A stretch of DNA of 50,945 bases, taken from the NCBI GenBank assembly GCA_003539625.1, contig DPOU01000026.1, positions 1 through 50,945 of the forward strand, given 5' to 3'. Both the position numbers and the translations under genes were made by a program. The notes beneath the pieces were generated by a model, which was not told where the DNA came from, did no database searches, and worked only from the letters and a program-made list of their open reading frames with translations. This document shows, piece after piece, positions 1 through 7,764 of this stretch (the first letter of the stretch is position 1; every line of letters begins with the position of its first letter). The stretch comes from Acholeplasmatales bacterium (GTDB lineage Bacteria; Bacillota_I; Bacilli_A; ML615J-28; CAG-313).

Positions 1-105
1 TTCAAATTGAAGAACTATTTTTTACTTACTAGGAAAAAATCAACAAAGAAAATAAAATGTATTTGTTAAAAGTAACTAAATGTATAAAAAAATAGAGTAA
101 ATAAT
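1..105. other. Upstream AT-rich spacer, no gene recognised
   Basis: The first bases could hold the tail of an upstream plus-strand gene. One frame stays open to a TAG at 30-32 and another to a TAA at 67-69, but neither tail is recognisable (it is not the EF-Tu end often found before rpsJ). No GC-rich terminator hairpin is visible between these stops and the rpsJ promoter. Confidence 0.2.
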
Positions 106-133
106 TTGCAAAAAAAGGTTAAAAGCGTATAAT
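106..133 (+). promoter_or_regulatory. Promoter of the S10-spc-alpha operon
   Basis: A TTGCAA -35 (106-111), a 16-nt spacer and a perfect TATAAT -10 (128-133) form a sigma-A type promoter. The spacer ends in AAAAGCG just before the -10, a flavour repeated at two other promoters in the window. Transcription would begin near 140, leaving a leader of about 120 nt before rpsJ. Confidence 0.75.
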
Positions 134-139
134 ATAAAA

Positions 140-250
140 GGCTATTTGAAAGGCAGTGATATGCGAGGTTGCTGACACACACGGAAGAGTTGTCATGAGT
201 GTGTATGGTCAGGTAATTCGTGTTGAGCCATAAGCTTATAAAATCAAGCT
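140..250 (+). promoter_or_regulatory. Structured 5' leader of rpsJ, candidate ribosomal-protein autoregulatory element
   Basis: This untranslated leader is more GC-rich than the flanking DNA. It can fold an ACACAC/GTGTGT stem (177-182 with 199-204), a competing TGACA/TGTCA pairing (173-177 with 191-195), and an AGCTT/AAGCT stem (233-237 with 246-250) directly before the ribosome site. In gamma-proteobacteria L4 represses the S10 operon through its leader, and S10 leaders are known in Bacillota. I infer a similar role here; ligand and fold are not proven. Confidence 0.5.
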
Positions 251-262
251 AGGAGGAAAAAC

Positions 263-571
263 ATGGCAAAAGAAAAAAAGTTAAGAATAAGATTATTATC
301 TTATGATCACAGATTATTAGATGAATCTGCGAAGAAAATTGTAGAAGCGTGCAATAGAACTGGTGCTAAAGTTTCAGGGCCTATTCCACTACCTACAGAA
401 AAAGAAGTATTTACTATCATTCGTTCACCACACAAAGATAAAGATAGTCGTGAACAATTCGAAAGACGTACTCATAAACGTTTAATTGACATAGTAAATA
501 TGACTCCAAAAACAATGGATGCGTTAGTTCGTTTAGAACTTCCATCTGGTGTCGACATCGTTTTAAAATAG
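263..571 (+). CDS. rpsJ: 30S ribosomal protein S10
   Basis: The 102-residue product is full length for S10. It starts with the family's IRIRLLSYDHRLLD strand-helix and carries the GPIPLPT and RRTHKRLIDI segments. S10 sits in the head of the 30S subunit and, as NusE, pairs with NusB in transcription antitermination complexes. The ATG follows AGGAGG (251-256) by six bases. It is the first gene of a 30-gene run and the only one behind a long leader, so regulation of the whole cluster probably acts here. Codon use and length match its neighbours. Confidence 0.98.
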   Translation: MAKEKKLRIRLLSYDHRLLDESAKKIVEACNRTGAKVSGPIPLPTEKEVFTIIRSPHKDKDSREQFERRTHKRLIDIVNMTPKTMDALVRLELPSGVDIVLK

Positions 572-592
572 TGAGAAATAGGAGGTGTACTC

Positions 593-1252
593 ATGGCCAA
601 AGGAATCTTAGGTAAGAAAATCGGGATGACACAAATTTTTACTGAATCTGGCTCTTTAATCCCAGTTACAGTAATTGAAGTGACTCCAAATGTAGTATTA
701 CAAAAAAAGACTGTTGAAACTGATGGTTATGCAGCGATCCAATTAGGTTATGCTGATAAAAAAGAAAATTTATCAAATAAACCTGAAAAAGGACATGCAG
801 CCAAAGCTAATACAGCCCCTAAGCGCTTCGTTAAAGAAATCGCTGGGGAAGAGATGCTAGCGTTTGAAGTTGGACAAGAGGTTAAAGGAAATATTTTTGT
901 TGAAGGCGAATTAGTTGATGTAACAGGTACTTCAAAAGGTAAAGGATATCAAGGCGTTATCAAACGTTGGAATTATCATCTAGGACCTGCTGCTCATGGA
1001 TCTGGTTACCATCGTGGAACTGGTTCAATGGGTTCAATTCAACCTGCTCGTATTAAACCAGGTAAAAAATTACCAGGTCGTATGGGTGGCGTAACAAAAA
1101 CAGTTCAAAATCTTGAATTCGTTAAATACGATGCAGAAAACAATGTAATTTTGATTAAGGGTAATGTTCCTGGTGCTAAAAACTCATATGTTGTAGTTAC
1201 TAATGCAGTAAAAGCAAAGAAACCAGAACTTAATCCTGAAGCATTAGCGTAG
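593..1252 (+). CDS. rplC: 50S ribosomal protein L3
   Basis: The 219-residue protein shows the L3 hallmarks KKIGMTQIF near the N terminus, SKGKGYQGVIKRW in the middle and HGSGYHRGTGSMG followed by GRMGG in the loop that reaches the peptidyl transferase centre. L3 is an early assembly protein bound near the 3' end of 23S rRNA. It is about ten residues longer than the Bacillus protein, through a C-terminal tail. The start is set by TAGGAGGTG at 579-587. It lies 21 bases after rpsJ in the canonical S10 order. Confidence 0.98.
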   Translation: MAKGILGKKIGMTQIFTESGSLIPVTVIEVTPNVVLQKKTVETDGYAAIQLGYADKKENLSNKPEKGHAAKANTAPKRFVKEIAGEEMLAFEVGQEVKGNIFVEGELVDVTGTSKGKGYQGVIKRWNYHLGPAAHGSGYHRGTGSMGSIQPARIKPGKKLPGRMGGVTKTVQNLEFVKYDAENNVILIKGNVPGAKNSYVVVTNAVKAKKPELNPEALA

Positions 1253-1266
1253 AAAGGAGATAACAC

Positions 1267-1893
1267 ATGCCAAAAGTTGTATTATACAATCAAAGCGGTT
1301 CACAAGTAGGTGAATTAGAATTAAGCAATAATGTATTCGGCGTTGAAGACAATCAACAAGCAATATATGATACAGTTGTTGCTGAACGTGCAGCTATGAG
1401 ACAAGGTACTCAAAAAGCAAAGACTCGTTCTGAAGTTAGTGGTGGTGGCCGTAAACCTTGGCGTCAAAAAGGTACAGGTCGTGCAAGACAAGGTTCAATT
1501 CGTTCTCCACAATGGCGTGGTGGTGGTGTTGTATTCGCTCCAACTCCAAGATCTCATGCTATTAAAGTCAACAAAAAAGTTGTTAGACTTGCAATGCGTT
1601 GCGCATTAAGTACTAAAGTACGTGAAAACAATATTGTTGTTTTAGATCAAATCGTTTTAGACACTTTCAAAACTAAAGGTTTAGTTGAAGTATTAAAAGC
1701 ATTTAATTTAGAAAACAATAAAGTAGTTTTAGTTTTAGCAGAAGCAAATGGTACAGTAGAATTAGCAGGAAGAAATATTCCAAATGTTTTAGTTCAACAA
1801 TACAATCACGTTTCAGTATTCCAAATGATGAATGCTAAAAACTTAGTAATTACTAAAGCTGCTGTTGAAAAATTTGAGGAGGTTCTTAAATAA
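1267..1893 (+). CDS. rplD: 50S ribosomal protein L4
   Basis: The 208-residue L4 carries the glycine- and arginine-rich extended loop (about residues 54-95, with GGGRKPWRQKGTGRARQGS and a run of glycines) that reaches the peptide exit tunnel. The globular domain ends in a conserved NVLVQQYNHVSVFQMMNAKNLV-like stretch. L4 binds 23S domain I, and in E. coli also represses its own operon through the leader, which makes it the first candidate ligand for the leader at 140-250. SD AAAGGAGA at 1253-1260. Its stop overlaps the rplW start by one base. Confidence 0.98.
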   Translation: MPKVVLYNQSGSQVGELELSNNVFGVEDNQQAIYDTVVAERAAMRQGTQKAKTRSEVSGGGRKPWRQKGTGRARQGSIRSPQWRGGGVVFAPTPRSHAIKVNKKVVRLAMRCALSTKVRENNIVVLDQIVLDTFKTKGLVEVLKAFNLENNKVVLVLAEANGTVELAGRNIPNVLVQQYNHVSVFQMMNAKNLVITKAAVEKFEEVLK

Positions 1894-2177
1894 TGAAATC
1901 TAATTACGATATTATTAAAAGACCTATAATCACTGAAAAATCAAGTGGTTTAGTAGACAAACTACAATATACATTTGAAGTTGCAGTAGATGCTAACAAA
2001 GTTGAAATTAAAAAAGCAATCGAAGAAATTTTCAACGTAAAAGTTGTAGAAATTAGAACAGTAAATGTTCACAGAAAACCAAAAAGATTACAAAGATATG
2101 AAGGCTATAAAGCTGCTTACAAAAAAGCAATTGTAAGACTTGCTGCTGGTCAATCAATCGATGTATTTGAAATTTAA
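1893..2177 (+). CDS. rplW: 50S ribosomal protein L23
   Basis: The 94-residue product begins YDIIKRPIITEKSSGL and carries the NKVEIKKAIEEIFNVKV motif typical of bacterial L23. L23 surrounds the tunnel exit and is the docking site for trigger factor and signal recognition particle. The ATG shares its first base with the last base of the rplD stop (TAATG), and its ribosome site GAGGAGG (1876-1882) lies inside rplD, so the pair is probably translationally coupled. Length is normal. Confidence 0.97.
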   Translation: MKSNYDIIKRPIITEKSSGLVDKLQYTFEVAVDANKVEIKKAIEEIFNVKVVEIRTVNVHRKPKRLQRYEGYKAAYKKAIVRLAAGQSIDVFEI

Positions 2178-2193
2178 TTAGGAGGAAGAAAAA

Positions 2194-3027
2194 ATGGCTA
2201 TTAGAAAATATAAACCTACCACAAACGGTAGACGTAATATGTCAGTTTTAACTTATGAAGAAATTACAACTGATAAACCAGAGAAGAGCCTTCTAGTTCC
2301 TCTAAACAAGAAAGCTGGACGTAATGCTCAAGGCGTAATCACAGTTCGTCATAAAGGCGGAGCAGAAAAAAGAAAATATCGTGTTATAGATTTCAAACGT
2401 AATAAAGATAATATTCCTGCAGTTGTAAAAACTATTGAATATGATCCAAATAGAAGTGCTAACATTGCTTTATTAGCATACGCAGATGGTGAAAAACGTT
2501 ATATCTTAGCTCCACAAGATTTAAAAGTTGGACAAACTGTTATGTCAGGTGAAAATGTAGATATCACTGTTGGTAACACATTACCAATCGTTAATATTCC
2601 TGTTGGTACTACAATTCACAACATTGAACTTCACCCTGGACATGGTGGACAACTTGTTAGAGCAGCTGGTGCAAATGCTCAAATATTAGGTCGTGAAGAC
2701 CGCTATGTATTAGTTCGTTTAGGAAGTGGCGAAGTACGTCGTATCTTAAATGAATGCCGTGCAACAATCGGTGTTGTAGGAAATTTAGATTATTCACTAG
2801 TTAACGTTGGTAAAGCTGGTCGTACTCGTCATATGGGTATTCGTCCTACAGTACGTGGTTCAGTAATGAACCCTAACGATCACCCTCATGGTGGCGGTGA
2901 AGGACGTCAACCAGTTGGTCGTAAGGCACCAATGACTCCTTGGGGCAAAATTGCTCTTGGTTTAAAAACTAGAAAAACTAAGAATAAAACGAACAGACTT
3001 ATTGTTCGTCGTAGAAACGATAAATAG
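2194..3027 (+). CDS. rplB: 50S ribosomal protein L2
   Basis: This is a full-length 277-residue L2. It has the RNA-binding RHKGGAEKRKYRVIDFKR region, the GSGEVRRILNECRATIG strand and the strongly conserved NPNDHPHGGGEGRQPVGR loop containing the histidine near the peptidyl transferase centre. L2 is needed for subunit association and tRNA binding. The gene follows rplW by 16 bases with an AGGAGG site. Its TAG stop forms part of the AGGAGG used by rpsS. Confidence 0.98.
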   Translation: MAIRKYKPTTNGRRNMSVLTYEEITTDKPEKSLLVPLNKKAGRNAQGVITVRHKGGAEKRKYRVIDFKRNKDNIPAVVKTIEYDPNRSANIALLAYADGEKRYILAPQDLKVGQTVMSGENVDITVGNTLPIVNIPVGTTIHNIELHPGHGGQLVRAAGANAQILGREDRYVLVRLGSGEVRRILNECRATIGVVGNLDYSLVNVGKAGRTRHMGIRPTVRGSVMNPNDHPHGGGEGRQPVGRKAPMTPWGKIALGLKTRKTKNKTNRLIVRRRNDK

Positions 3028-3042
3028 GAGGGAACCAAATAT

Positions 3043-3321
3043 ATGTCACGTTCACTTAAAAAAGGTCCTTTTATTGATGAACATTTAATGAAAAAAGCTG
3101 TTGCATTAAATGAAAGCAATCAAAAGAAAGTAATTCAAACTTGGTCAAGAAGATCAACAATATATCCTGACTTCGTTGGACACACTGTAGCTGTATACAA
3201 TGGTAAAGAACATTTACCTGTTTACGTAACAGAAGATATGGTAGGTCATAAATTTGGTGAATTCGCACCAACTAGAACTTATCGTGGTCACGGCAAGGAT
3301 AAGAAAGTAGCTAAGAAGTAG
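3043..3321 (+). CDS. rpsS: 30S ribosomal protein S19
   Basis: The 92-residue protein opens with SRSLKKGPFID and ends with the GHKFGEFAPTRTYRGH signature, both diagnostic for S19, which sits in the 30S head and contacts S13 and the A-site side of the subunit. Its ribosome site TAGGAGG includes the rplB stop codon. The rplV coding region follows within a dozen bases. Nothing is unusual in length or composition. Confidence 0.98.
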   Translation: MSRSLKKGPFIDEHLMKKAVALNESNQKKVIQTWSRRSTIYPDFVGHTVAVYNGKEHLPVYVTEDMVGHKFGEFAPTRTYRGHGKDKKVAKK

Positions 3322-3332
3322 AGGTGGAAAAT

Positions 3333-3671
3333 ATGGCAGAAGCAAGAGCAGTCGCAAAATCAATTAGAATGTCACCTCGAAAAGCAAGACTAGTAGTCGA
3401 CCTAATTCGTGGTAAAAAAGTTGGCGAAGCAGTAGGTATCTTACATGGTACAAAGAGTACAACAACAGAAAGTATCTTAAAAGTACTTAACTCTGCAGTT
3501 GCTAACGCAGACCATAACTATAGTATGGATGTTAATTCATTATATGTTAAAGAAATTTACATTAATGAAGGCGCTACATTAAAGAGAATGCGTGCACGCG
3601 CAAAAGGTAGCGGTAATAGAATTTTAAAGAGAACTAGCCACATTACAGTTGTAGTGGCAGAAAAGAACTAG
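3333..3671 (+). CDS. rplV: 50S ribosomal protein L22
   Basis: The 112-residue L22 carries RMSPRKARLVVDLIRGK and the long beta-hairpin segment GATLKRMRARAKGSGNRI, which lines the exit tunnel where macrolide resistance changes map. A GTG at 3324 would add three residues, but that GTG is itself part of the ribosome site GAGGTGG (3321-3327). The ATG at 3333, six bases after it, is therefore the better start and gives the usual MAEARAVAKS N terminus. Confidence 0.97.
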   Translation: MAEARAVAKSIRMSPRKARLVVDLIRGKKVGEAVGILHGTKSTTTESILKVLNSAVANADHNYSMDVNSLYVKEIYINEGATLKRMRARAKGSGNRILKRTSHITVVVAEKN

Positions 3672-3684
3672 AAGGAGGAAGCAT

Positions 3685-4356
3685 ATGGGTCAAAAGGTAA
3701 ATCCAATTGGAATGCGAATCGGAATCATTCGTGATTGGGATGCAAAATGGTACGCATCAAAAACTAAAGTTGCAGATCTATTACATGAAGATTTAAAAAT
3801 TCGCGCATTTCTAAATAATTTCTATAAAGCAGCATATGTTTCTTACATTGAAACAAAACGTACTGGTAAAAGAGTTATTGTAACTATTCATGCTGCAAAA
3901 CCTGGACTAGTAATTGGTTCACAAGGTTCTAAGAAAAATGAAGCTGTTAAAGAATTAGAAAAAATCACTGGTAAAACAGTATTCTTAACAGTAGTTGAAA
4001 TTAAACAAAATGAAGCTGATAAGGATGCTAGACTTGTTGCTCGCAAGATGGCTGAAGTTTTAGAAAATCGTGCATCATTCAGAAGAGTACAAAAGATGGC
4101 AATTCAAAAAGCATTAAAAGCTGGCGCTAAGGGTATTAAGACTATGATTTCTGGTCGTCTTGGTGGTGCTGAAATCGCTCGTAGCGAATCATATATCGAA
4201 GGTAGTGTTCCACTACATACACTTCGTGCTAATATCGATTACGCAGTAGCAGAAGCAGCAACAACATATGGTAAACTTGGTGTTAAAGTTTGGATTAATA
4301 AAGGTGAAGTTTTACCAACTGCTAAAAAAACTACACCTAGTAAGGAGGCTAAATAA
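3685..4356 (+). CDS. rpsC: 30S ribosomal protein S3
   Basis: The 223-residue S3 begins GQKVNPIGMRIGIIRDWDA. It has the type II KH RNA-binding domain (about residues 40-110, motif KPGLVIGSQGSKKNEAV, a variant of the usual GxxG loop) and a C-terminal domain with GRLGGAEIARSESY. S3 forms part of the mRNA entry channel and helps unwind mRNA. The short lysine/threonine-rich tail is family-typical. SD AAGGAGGAA precedes the ATG. Confidence 0.98.
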   Translation: MGQKVNPIGMRIGIIRDWDAKWYASKTKVADLLHEDLKIRAFLNNFYKAAYVSYIETKRTGKRVIVTIHAAKPGLVIGSQGSKKNEAVKELEKITGKTVFLTVVEIKQNEADKDARLVARKMAEVLENRASFRRVQKMAIQKALKAGAKGIKTMISGRLGGAEIARSESYIEGSVPLHTLRANIDYAVAEAATTYGKLGVKVWINKGEVLPTAKKTTPSKEAK

Positions 4357-4358
4357 TT

Positions 4359-4778
4359 ATGTTAATGCCTAAAAGAACTAAATATCGTCGTCCTCATCGT
4401 GTAAGCTACGAAGGAAAAGCTAAAGGTGGAAAGACAATAGCATTTGGTGAATTTGGTCTTCAATCTTTAGAAGGTGCTTGGATTACAGATCGTCAAATCG
4501 AAGCAGCTCGTATCGCAATGACACGTTATATGAAGCGTGATGGTAAAGTTTGGATTAAAATTTTCCCTCACAACATTAGAACTAAAAAACCGCTAGAAGT
4601 TCGTATGGGTTCTGGTAAAGGTGCTCCTGACGGATATGTAGCAGTAGTAAAAGATGGTACAATTATGTTTGAAATTGGTGGTGTTTCTGAAGAAATCGCT
4701 CGTGAAGCTTTAAGACTTGCAGCGCACAAACTTCCAGTTAAAACAAAATTTGTAACTAGAGAAAGTGGTGATTGTTAA
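4359..4778 (+). CDS. rplP: 50S ribosomal protein L16
   Basis: The 139-residue product has the L16 features PKRTKYRRPHR, FGEFGLQSLEGAWITDRQIEAARIA-like core and RMGSGKGAPDGYVAVV. L16 organises the A-site region of the 50S subunit. Two ATGs compete: 4359 (MLMPKR) and 4365 (MPKR). The first lies ten bases after AAGGAGG (4342-4348) and matches the MLxPKR start of relatives, so I chose it. The stop overlaps the rpmC start by one base. Confidence 0.97.
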   Translation: MLMPKRTKYRRPHRVSYEGKAKGGKTIAFGEFGLQSLEGAWITDRQIEAARIAMTRYMKRDGKVWIKIFPHNIRTKKPLEVRMGSGKGAPDGYVAVVKDGTIMFEIGGVSEEIAREALRLAAHKLPVKTKFVTRESGDC

Positions 4779-5029
4779 TGGCAGCAAAAGAAAAAGTAGA
4801 TAAGAAACTTGCAAAGAAAATTGCAGAAAAGAAAACACCTGCTGGTAAACTTCGTGATTTAAGCGTTGCTGAAATCAAAACAAAGATTGCTGAGTTAAAA
4901 CAAGAATTATTTAATTTACGTTTCCAAGCTGAAGTTGGTAAATTAGAAAATACAGCTCAACTTAAAAAAGTTAAGAAAGAAATTGCTAGATGTTATACCG
5001 TTCTTACAGAACGTGAAAACACTAAGTAA
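4778..5029 (+). CDS. rpmC: 50S ribosomal protein L29, with N-terminal extension
   Basis: Residues from about 26 onward (KLRDLSVAEIKTKIAELKQE, then LFNLRFQAEVGKLENTAQL) are a standard L29, a small helical protein beside L23 at the tunnel exit. The 83-residue product is longer than the usual 63-70 residues because of a lysine-rich leader of about 22 residues. A TTG at 4772 would add two more residues, but the ATG at 4778, overlapping the rplP stop as TAATG, is the likelier start. The extension may be extra rRNA contact; this is inference. Confidence 0.95.
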   Translation: MAAKEKVDKKLAKKIAEKKTPAGKLRDLSVAEIKTKIAELKQELFNLRFQAEVGKLENTAQLKKVKKEIARCYTVLTERENTK

Positions 5030-5042
5030 ACGGAGGTAAACG

Positions 5043-5303
5043 ATGGAAAGAAATAGTCGTAAAGTTTACGTTGGTACAGTCGTTTCTGCGAAGAATGATA
5101 AAACAATCACAGTAATGGTTGAAACTTATCGTAAACATCCATTATATGGTAAAAGAGTAAAATATTCAAAGAAATTTAGAGCTCATGATGAACTAAATAC
5201 TGCTAAAGAGGGAGATATTGTAGAAATTATGGAAACTCGTCCACTTTCTGCAACAAAACGTTACCGTTTAGTGAAGATAGTTCAAGAAGCTGTAATTATT
5301 TAG
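5043..5303 (+). CDS. rpsQ: 30S ribosomal protein S17
   Basis: The 86-residue protein has the S17 OB-fold pattern RKVYVGTVVSAKNDKTITV, followed by HPLYGKRVKYSKKFRAHDE and ETRPLSATKRYRLV. S17 is a primary binder of the 5' domain of 16S rRNA. An ACGGAGGTAA ribosome site precedes the ATG by a few bases. The gene is in its usual place between rpmC and rplN, with normal length. Confidence 0.98.
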   Translation: MERNSRKVYVGTVVSAKNDKTITVMVETYRKHPLYGKRVKYSKKFRAHDELNTAKEGDIVEIMETRPLSATKRYRLVKIVQEAVII

Positions 5304-5316
5304 TCGGAGGTAACAT

Positions 5317-5685
5317 ATGGTTCAACAAGAGACTAGATTAAAAGTAGCTGATAATACAGGTGCAAAAGAACTTGGTATTATTAAAATTTTAGGTGGTTCA
5401 TTCCACAAAACTGCAACAATAGGCGATATTTGCGTATGTTCAGTTAAATCAGCCACTACTGGTGGTATGGTTAAAAAGGGCGATGTCGTTAAAGCAGTAA
5501 TCGTTCGTACAAAAAAAGCCGTTAAGAGAGCAGATGGTTCTTATATTAAATTTGATGATAACGCTGCAGTTATTATTAAAGAAGATAAAAACCCTCGTGG
5601 AACTCGTATTTTTGGCCCTGTAGCTAGAGAATTACGTGAACATGATTTCATGAAAATTGTATCTTTAGCTCCAGAAGTACTATAG
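5317..5685 (+). CDS. rplN: 50S ribosomal protein L14
   Basis: The 122-residue L14 starts MVQQETRLKVADNTGAKEL and keeps the GDVVKAVIVRTKK and NPRGTRIFGPVARELR segments. L14 lies at the subunit interface and takes part in bridges to 16S rRNA; the silencing factor RsfS binds it in other bacteria. The SD is CGGAGGTAA. Length and motifs are canonical, so the start is not in doubt. Confidence 0.98.
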   Translation: MVQQETRLKVADNTGAKELGIIKILGGSFHKTATIGDICVCSVKSATTGGMVKKGDVVKAVIVRTKKAVKRADGSYIKFDDNAAVIIKEDKNPRGTRIFGPVARELREHDFMKIVSLAPEVL

Positions 5686-5700
5686 AAGGGAGATCGCGTT

Positions 5701-6024
5701 ATGAGACTAAAAAAAGGCGATGTTGTAGTAGTTACAACTGGTAAGAATAAACCTAATCATGGTACATATACAACTGGTGAAATACTAGCAGTATATCCAT
5801 TAACAAACCGTGTTTTAGTAAAAGGCGTTAACATTGTTACAAAACATAACCGTCCATCAAACGCTAATCCTGATGGTGGTATAACAAAAAAAGAAGCACC
5901 AATCCATGTATCTAATGTTGCTTATCTTGATCCAGTAAATAAGAAACCAACAAAAATTGGATACAAAGTAGTAGATGGTAAGAAGGTTCGTTATTGTAAA
6001 TCTTCTGGTGCTGTTATTAAATAG
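5701..6024 (+). CDS. rplX: 50S ribosomal protein L24
   Basis: The 107-residue protein begins with a KOW-type beta barrel (residues 2-30, RLKKGDVVVVTTGKNK) and has the NIVTKHNRPSNANPDGGI loop of L24, an assembly initiator near the tunnel exit. The usual GKDKGKxG turn is altered to GKNKPNHG, a mild deviation. The C-terminal part has a CxxxG-containing strand, with no zinc pair visible. SD GAAGGGAGA precedes the ATG. Confidence 0.96.
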   Translation: MRLKKGDVVVVTTGKNKPNHGTYTTGEILAVYPLTNRVLVKGVNIVTKHNRPSNANPDGGITKKEAPIHVSNVAYLDPVNKKPTKIGYKVVDGKKVRYCKSSGAVIK

Positions 6025-6046
6025 AGAAAGGAGCTTGTAAAGAATT

Positions 6047-6589
6047 ATGAATCGTGTATTACAACAATATAAAGATGAAGTAGTTGCTAAATTAACTGAA
6101 CAATTTGGTTATACAACAGTTATGCAAGTTCCAAAGATTGACAAAATTGTTGTCAATATGGGCGTTGGTGATGCTATCAGCAACTCTAAATTATTAGATG
6201 CTGCAGTAGAAGATTTAGCACAAATCACTGGTCAAAAACCATTAGTTACAAAAGCTAAAAAATCTATCGCTGTATTTAAATTACGTGAAGGTATGTCAAT
6301 TGGAGCAAAAGTTACTCTACGTGGAGAAAGAATGTATGAATTCTACGATAAACTTATTTCAATCGCATTACCTCGTGTTAGGGACTTCCGTGGTGTTAAC
6401 CCTAACTCATTTGATGGAAGAGGAAATTATACAATTGGTGTTAAAGAACAATTAATTTTCCCTGAGATCAATTATGATAAAGTATTAAAGATCCGTGGTA
6501 TGGATATCGTTATCGTAACTACTGCAAGAACTGATGAAGAAGGCCGTGCATTATTATCATATTTAGGCATGCCTTTCTCAAAGAAGTAG
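6047..6589 (+). CDS. rplE: 50S ribosomal protein L5
   Basis: The 180-residue L5 shows VPKIDKIVVNMGVGDA, the TKAKKSIAVFKLREGM strand and the central RVRDFRGVNPNSFDGRGNY signature. L5 binds 5S rRNA and contacts the P-site tRNA. The ATG follows AAAGGAGC by about ten bases. The TAG stop is fused to the AGGAGG of rpsN, as at several other junctions here. Length is normal for Bacillota. Confidence 0.98.
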   Translation: MNRVLQQYKDEVVAKLTEQFGYTTVMQVPKIDKIVVNMGVGDAISNSKLLDAAVEDLAQITGQKPLVTKAKKSIAVFKLREGMSIGAKVTLRGERMYEFYDKLISIALPRVRDFRGVNPNSFDGRGNYTIGVKEQLIFPEINYDKVLKIRGMDIVIVTTARTDEEGRALLSYLGMPFSKK

Positions 6590-6599
6590 GAGGTAAAAA

Positions 6600-6785
6600 A
6601 TGGCTAAGAAATCATTAAAAGTAAAATGTGCTCGACCAGCAAAATTTTCAACAAGAAATTATACTAGATGTGAACGTTGTGGTCGTCCTCATGCAGTTTA
6701 TCGCAAATTCAAAGTATGTAGAGTTTGCTTTAGAGAATTAGCATATGAAGGACTAATCCCAGGCGTTACTAAATCTAGTTGGTAG
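6600..6785 (+). CDS. rpsN: 30S ribosomal protein S14, zinc-binding type
   Basis: At 61 residues this is the short type Z S14, with two CxxC pairs (CERC near residue 24 and CRVC near residue 40) that hold a structural zinc. S14 is a late-assembling protein of the 30S head. The C- form used in Bacillus under zinc starvation is about 89 residues and is not seen in the window. Its ribosome site overlaps the rplE stop. Confidence 0.98.
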   Translation: MAKKSLKVKCARPAKFSTRNYTRCERCGRPHAVYRKFKVCRVCFRELAYEGLIPGVTKSSW

Positions 6786-6803
6786 AAGGAGGTTAATCTA
6801 TCT

Positions 6804-7199
6804 ATGATGATGACTGATCCAATTGCTGATATGTTAACAAGAATTCGTAATGCTAATCAAATGAAACATGAAACTGTTTCAATGCCAGCATCTCGTTTAA
6901 AATTAGAATTTTTAAACGTATTAAAGAACGAAGGTTATATCAGTGAATATGAAAAAATCGAAGACGGAAAACAAGGTATTATTAAAGTAACTTTAAAATA
7001 CGTTGATAAAGTACGTGTAATTAAAGGTTTAAAGAGAATCTCTAAACCTGGATTAAGAGTTTATGCTAAAGCAAATGAATTACCTAAAGTACTTGGTGGT
7101 TTAGGTATCGCAATCGTTTCAACTTCAAAAGGAATCATGACTGACCGTGAAGCTCGTGCTAACAAACTTGGCGGCGAAGTTCTTGCATTCGTTTGGTAG
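6804..7199 (+). CDS. rpsH: 30S ribosomal protein S8
   Basis: The 131-residue S8 has MTDPIADMLTRIRNA at the start and RISKPGLRVYAKANELP, GLGIAIVSTSKGIMTDREAR and a final FVW. It binds the central domain of 16S rRNA; in E. coli it represses the spc operon through L5 mRNA. Three ATGs in a row (6804, 6807, 6810) give the same reading frame. The first is kept because the MxMTDPIAD pattern is common in Bacilli. SD AAGGAGG at 6786-6792 is rather far upstream. Confidence 0.97.
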   Translation: MMMTDPIADMLTRIRNANQMKHETVSMPASRLKLEFLNVLKNEGYISEYEKIEDGKQGIIKVTLKYVDKVRVIKGLKRISKPGLRVYAKANELPKVLGGLGIAIVSTSKGIMTDREARANKLGGEVLAFVW

Positions 7200-7208
7200 G
7201 AGGTATAT

Positions 7209-7745
7209 ATGTCAAGAATAGGCAACAAACATATTGACATCCCTGCTGGTGTTGAAGTAAAAGTTGAAGGAAATGTAATTTCCGTTAAAGGTCCTAAAGG
7301 GGCTTTAGATTACGAATTTAACCATGAAATGAAAGTTATGGTTGATGGTAATCAAATATTTGTAAAACGTCCTTCTGATGACAAAGATCATCGTGCATTA
7401 CATGGTACAACTCGTGCATTAATACACAATATGGTTGTGGGTGTTTCTGAAGGCTTTACTAAAGTATTAGAAATTAATGGTGTTGGTTATCGTGCTCAAA
7501 TACAAGGTGATACACTTACAGTATTTGCAGGATATTCACACAATGTACCAATGAAATTACCTGAAGGCATAAAAGTAGTTTGTCCTACACCTACAGAAAT
7601 TCACATTAGTGGATATGACAAACAAGTTGTAGGTGAATTTGCGGCTGAAATTCGTGCTATACGTAAACCTGAACCTTATAAAGGAAAGGGTATCCGTTAT
7701 CAAGGCGAATATGTACGTCGTAAAGAAGGAAAGAAAGCTAAGTAG
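7209..7745 (+). CDS. rplF: 50S ribosomal protein L6
   Basis: The 178-residue protein has the two tandem L6 folds, starting SRIGNKHIDIPAGVEV, with KVLEINGVGYRAQ at the domain junction and the C-terminal signature RKPEPYKGKGIRY. L6 sits near the GTPase-associated centre and is needed late in 50S assembly. The rpsH stop TAG supplies part of its AGGAGG site. Length and order are canonical. Confidence 0.98.
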   Translation: MSRIGNKHIDIPAGVEVKVEGNVISVKGPKGALDYEFNHEMKVMVDGNQIFVKRPSDDKDHRALHGTTRALIHNMVVGVSEGFTKVLEINGVGYRAQIQGDTLTVFAGYSHNVPMKLPEGIKVVCPTPTEIHISGYDKQVVGEFAAEIRAIRKPEPYKGKGIRYQGEYVRRKEGKKAK

Positions 7746-7764
7746 AAAGGAGAGACTATAGGAA

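Noticed and set aside
3324..3332. GTG start for rplV
   Set aside because: The GTG is part of the GAGGTGG ribosome site; ATG at 3333 gives the family N terminus.
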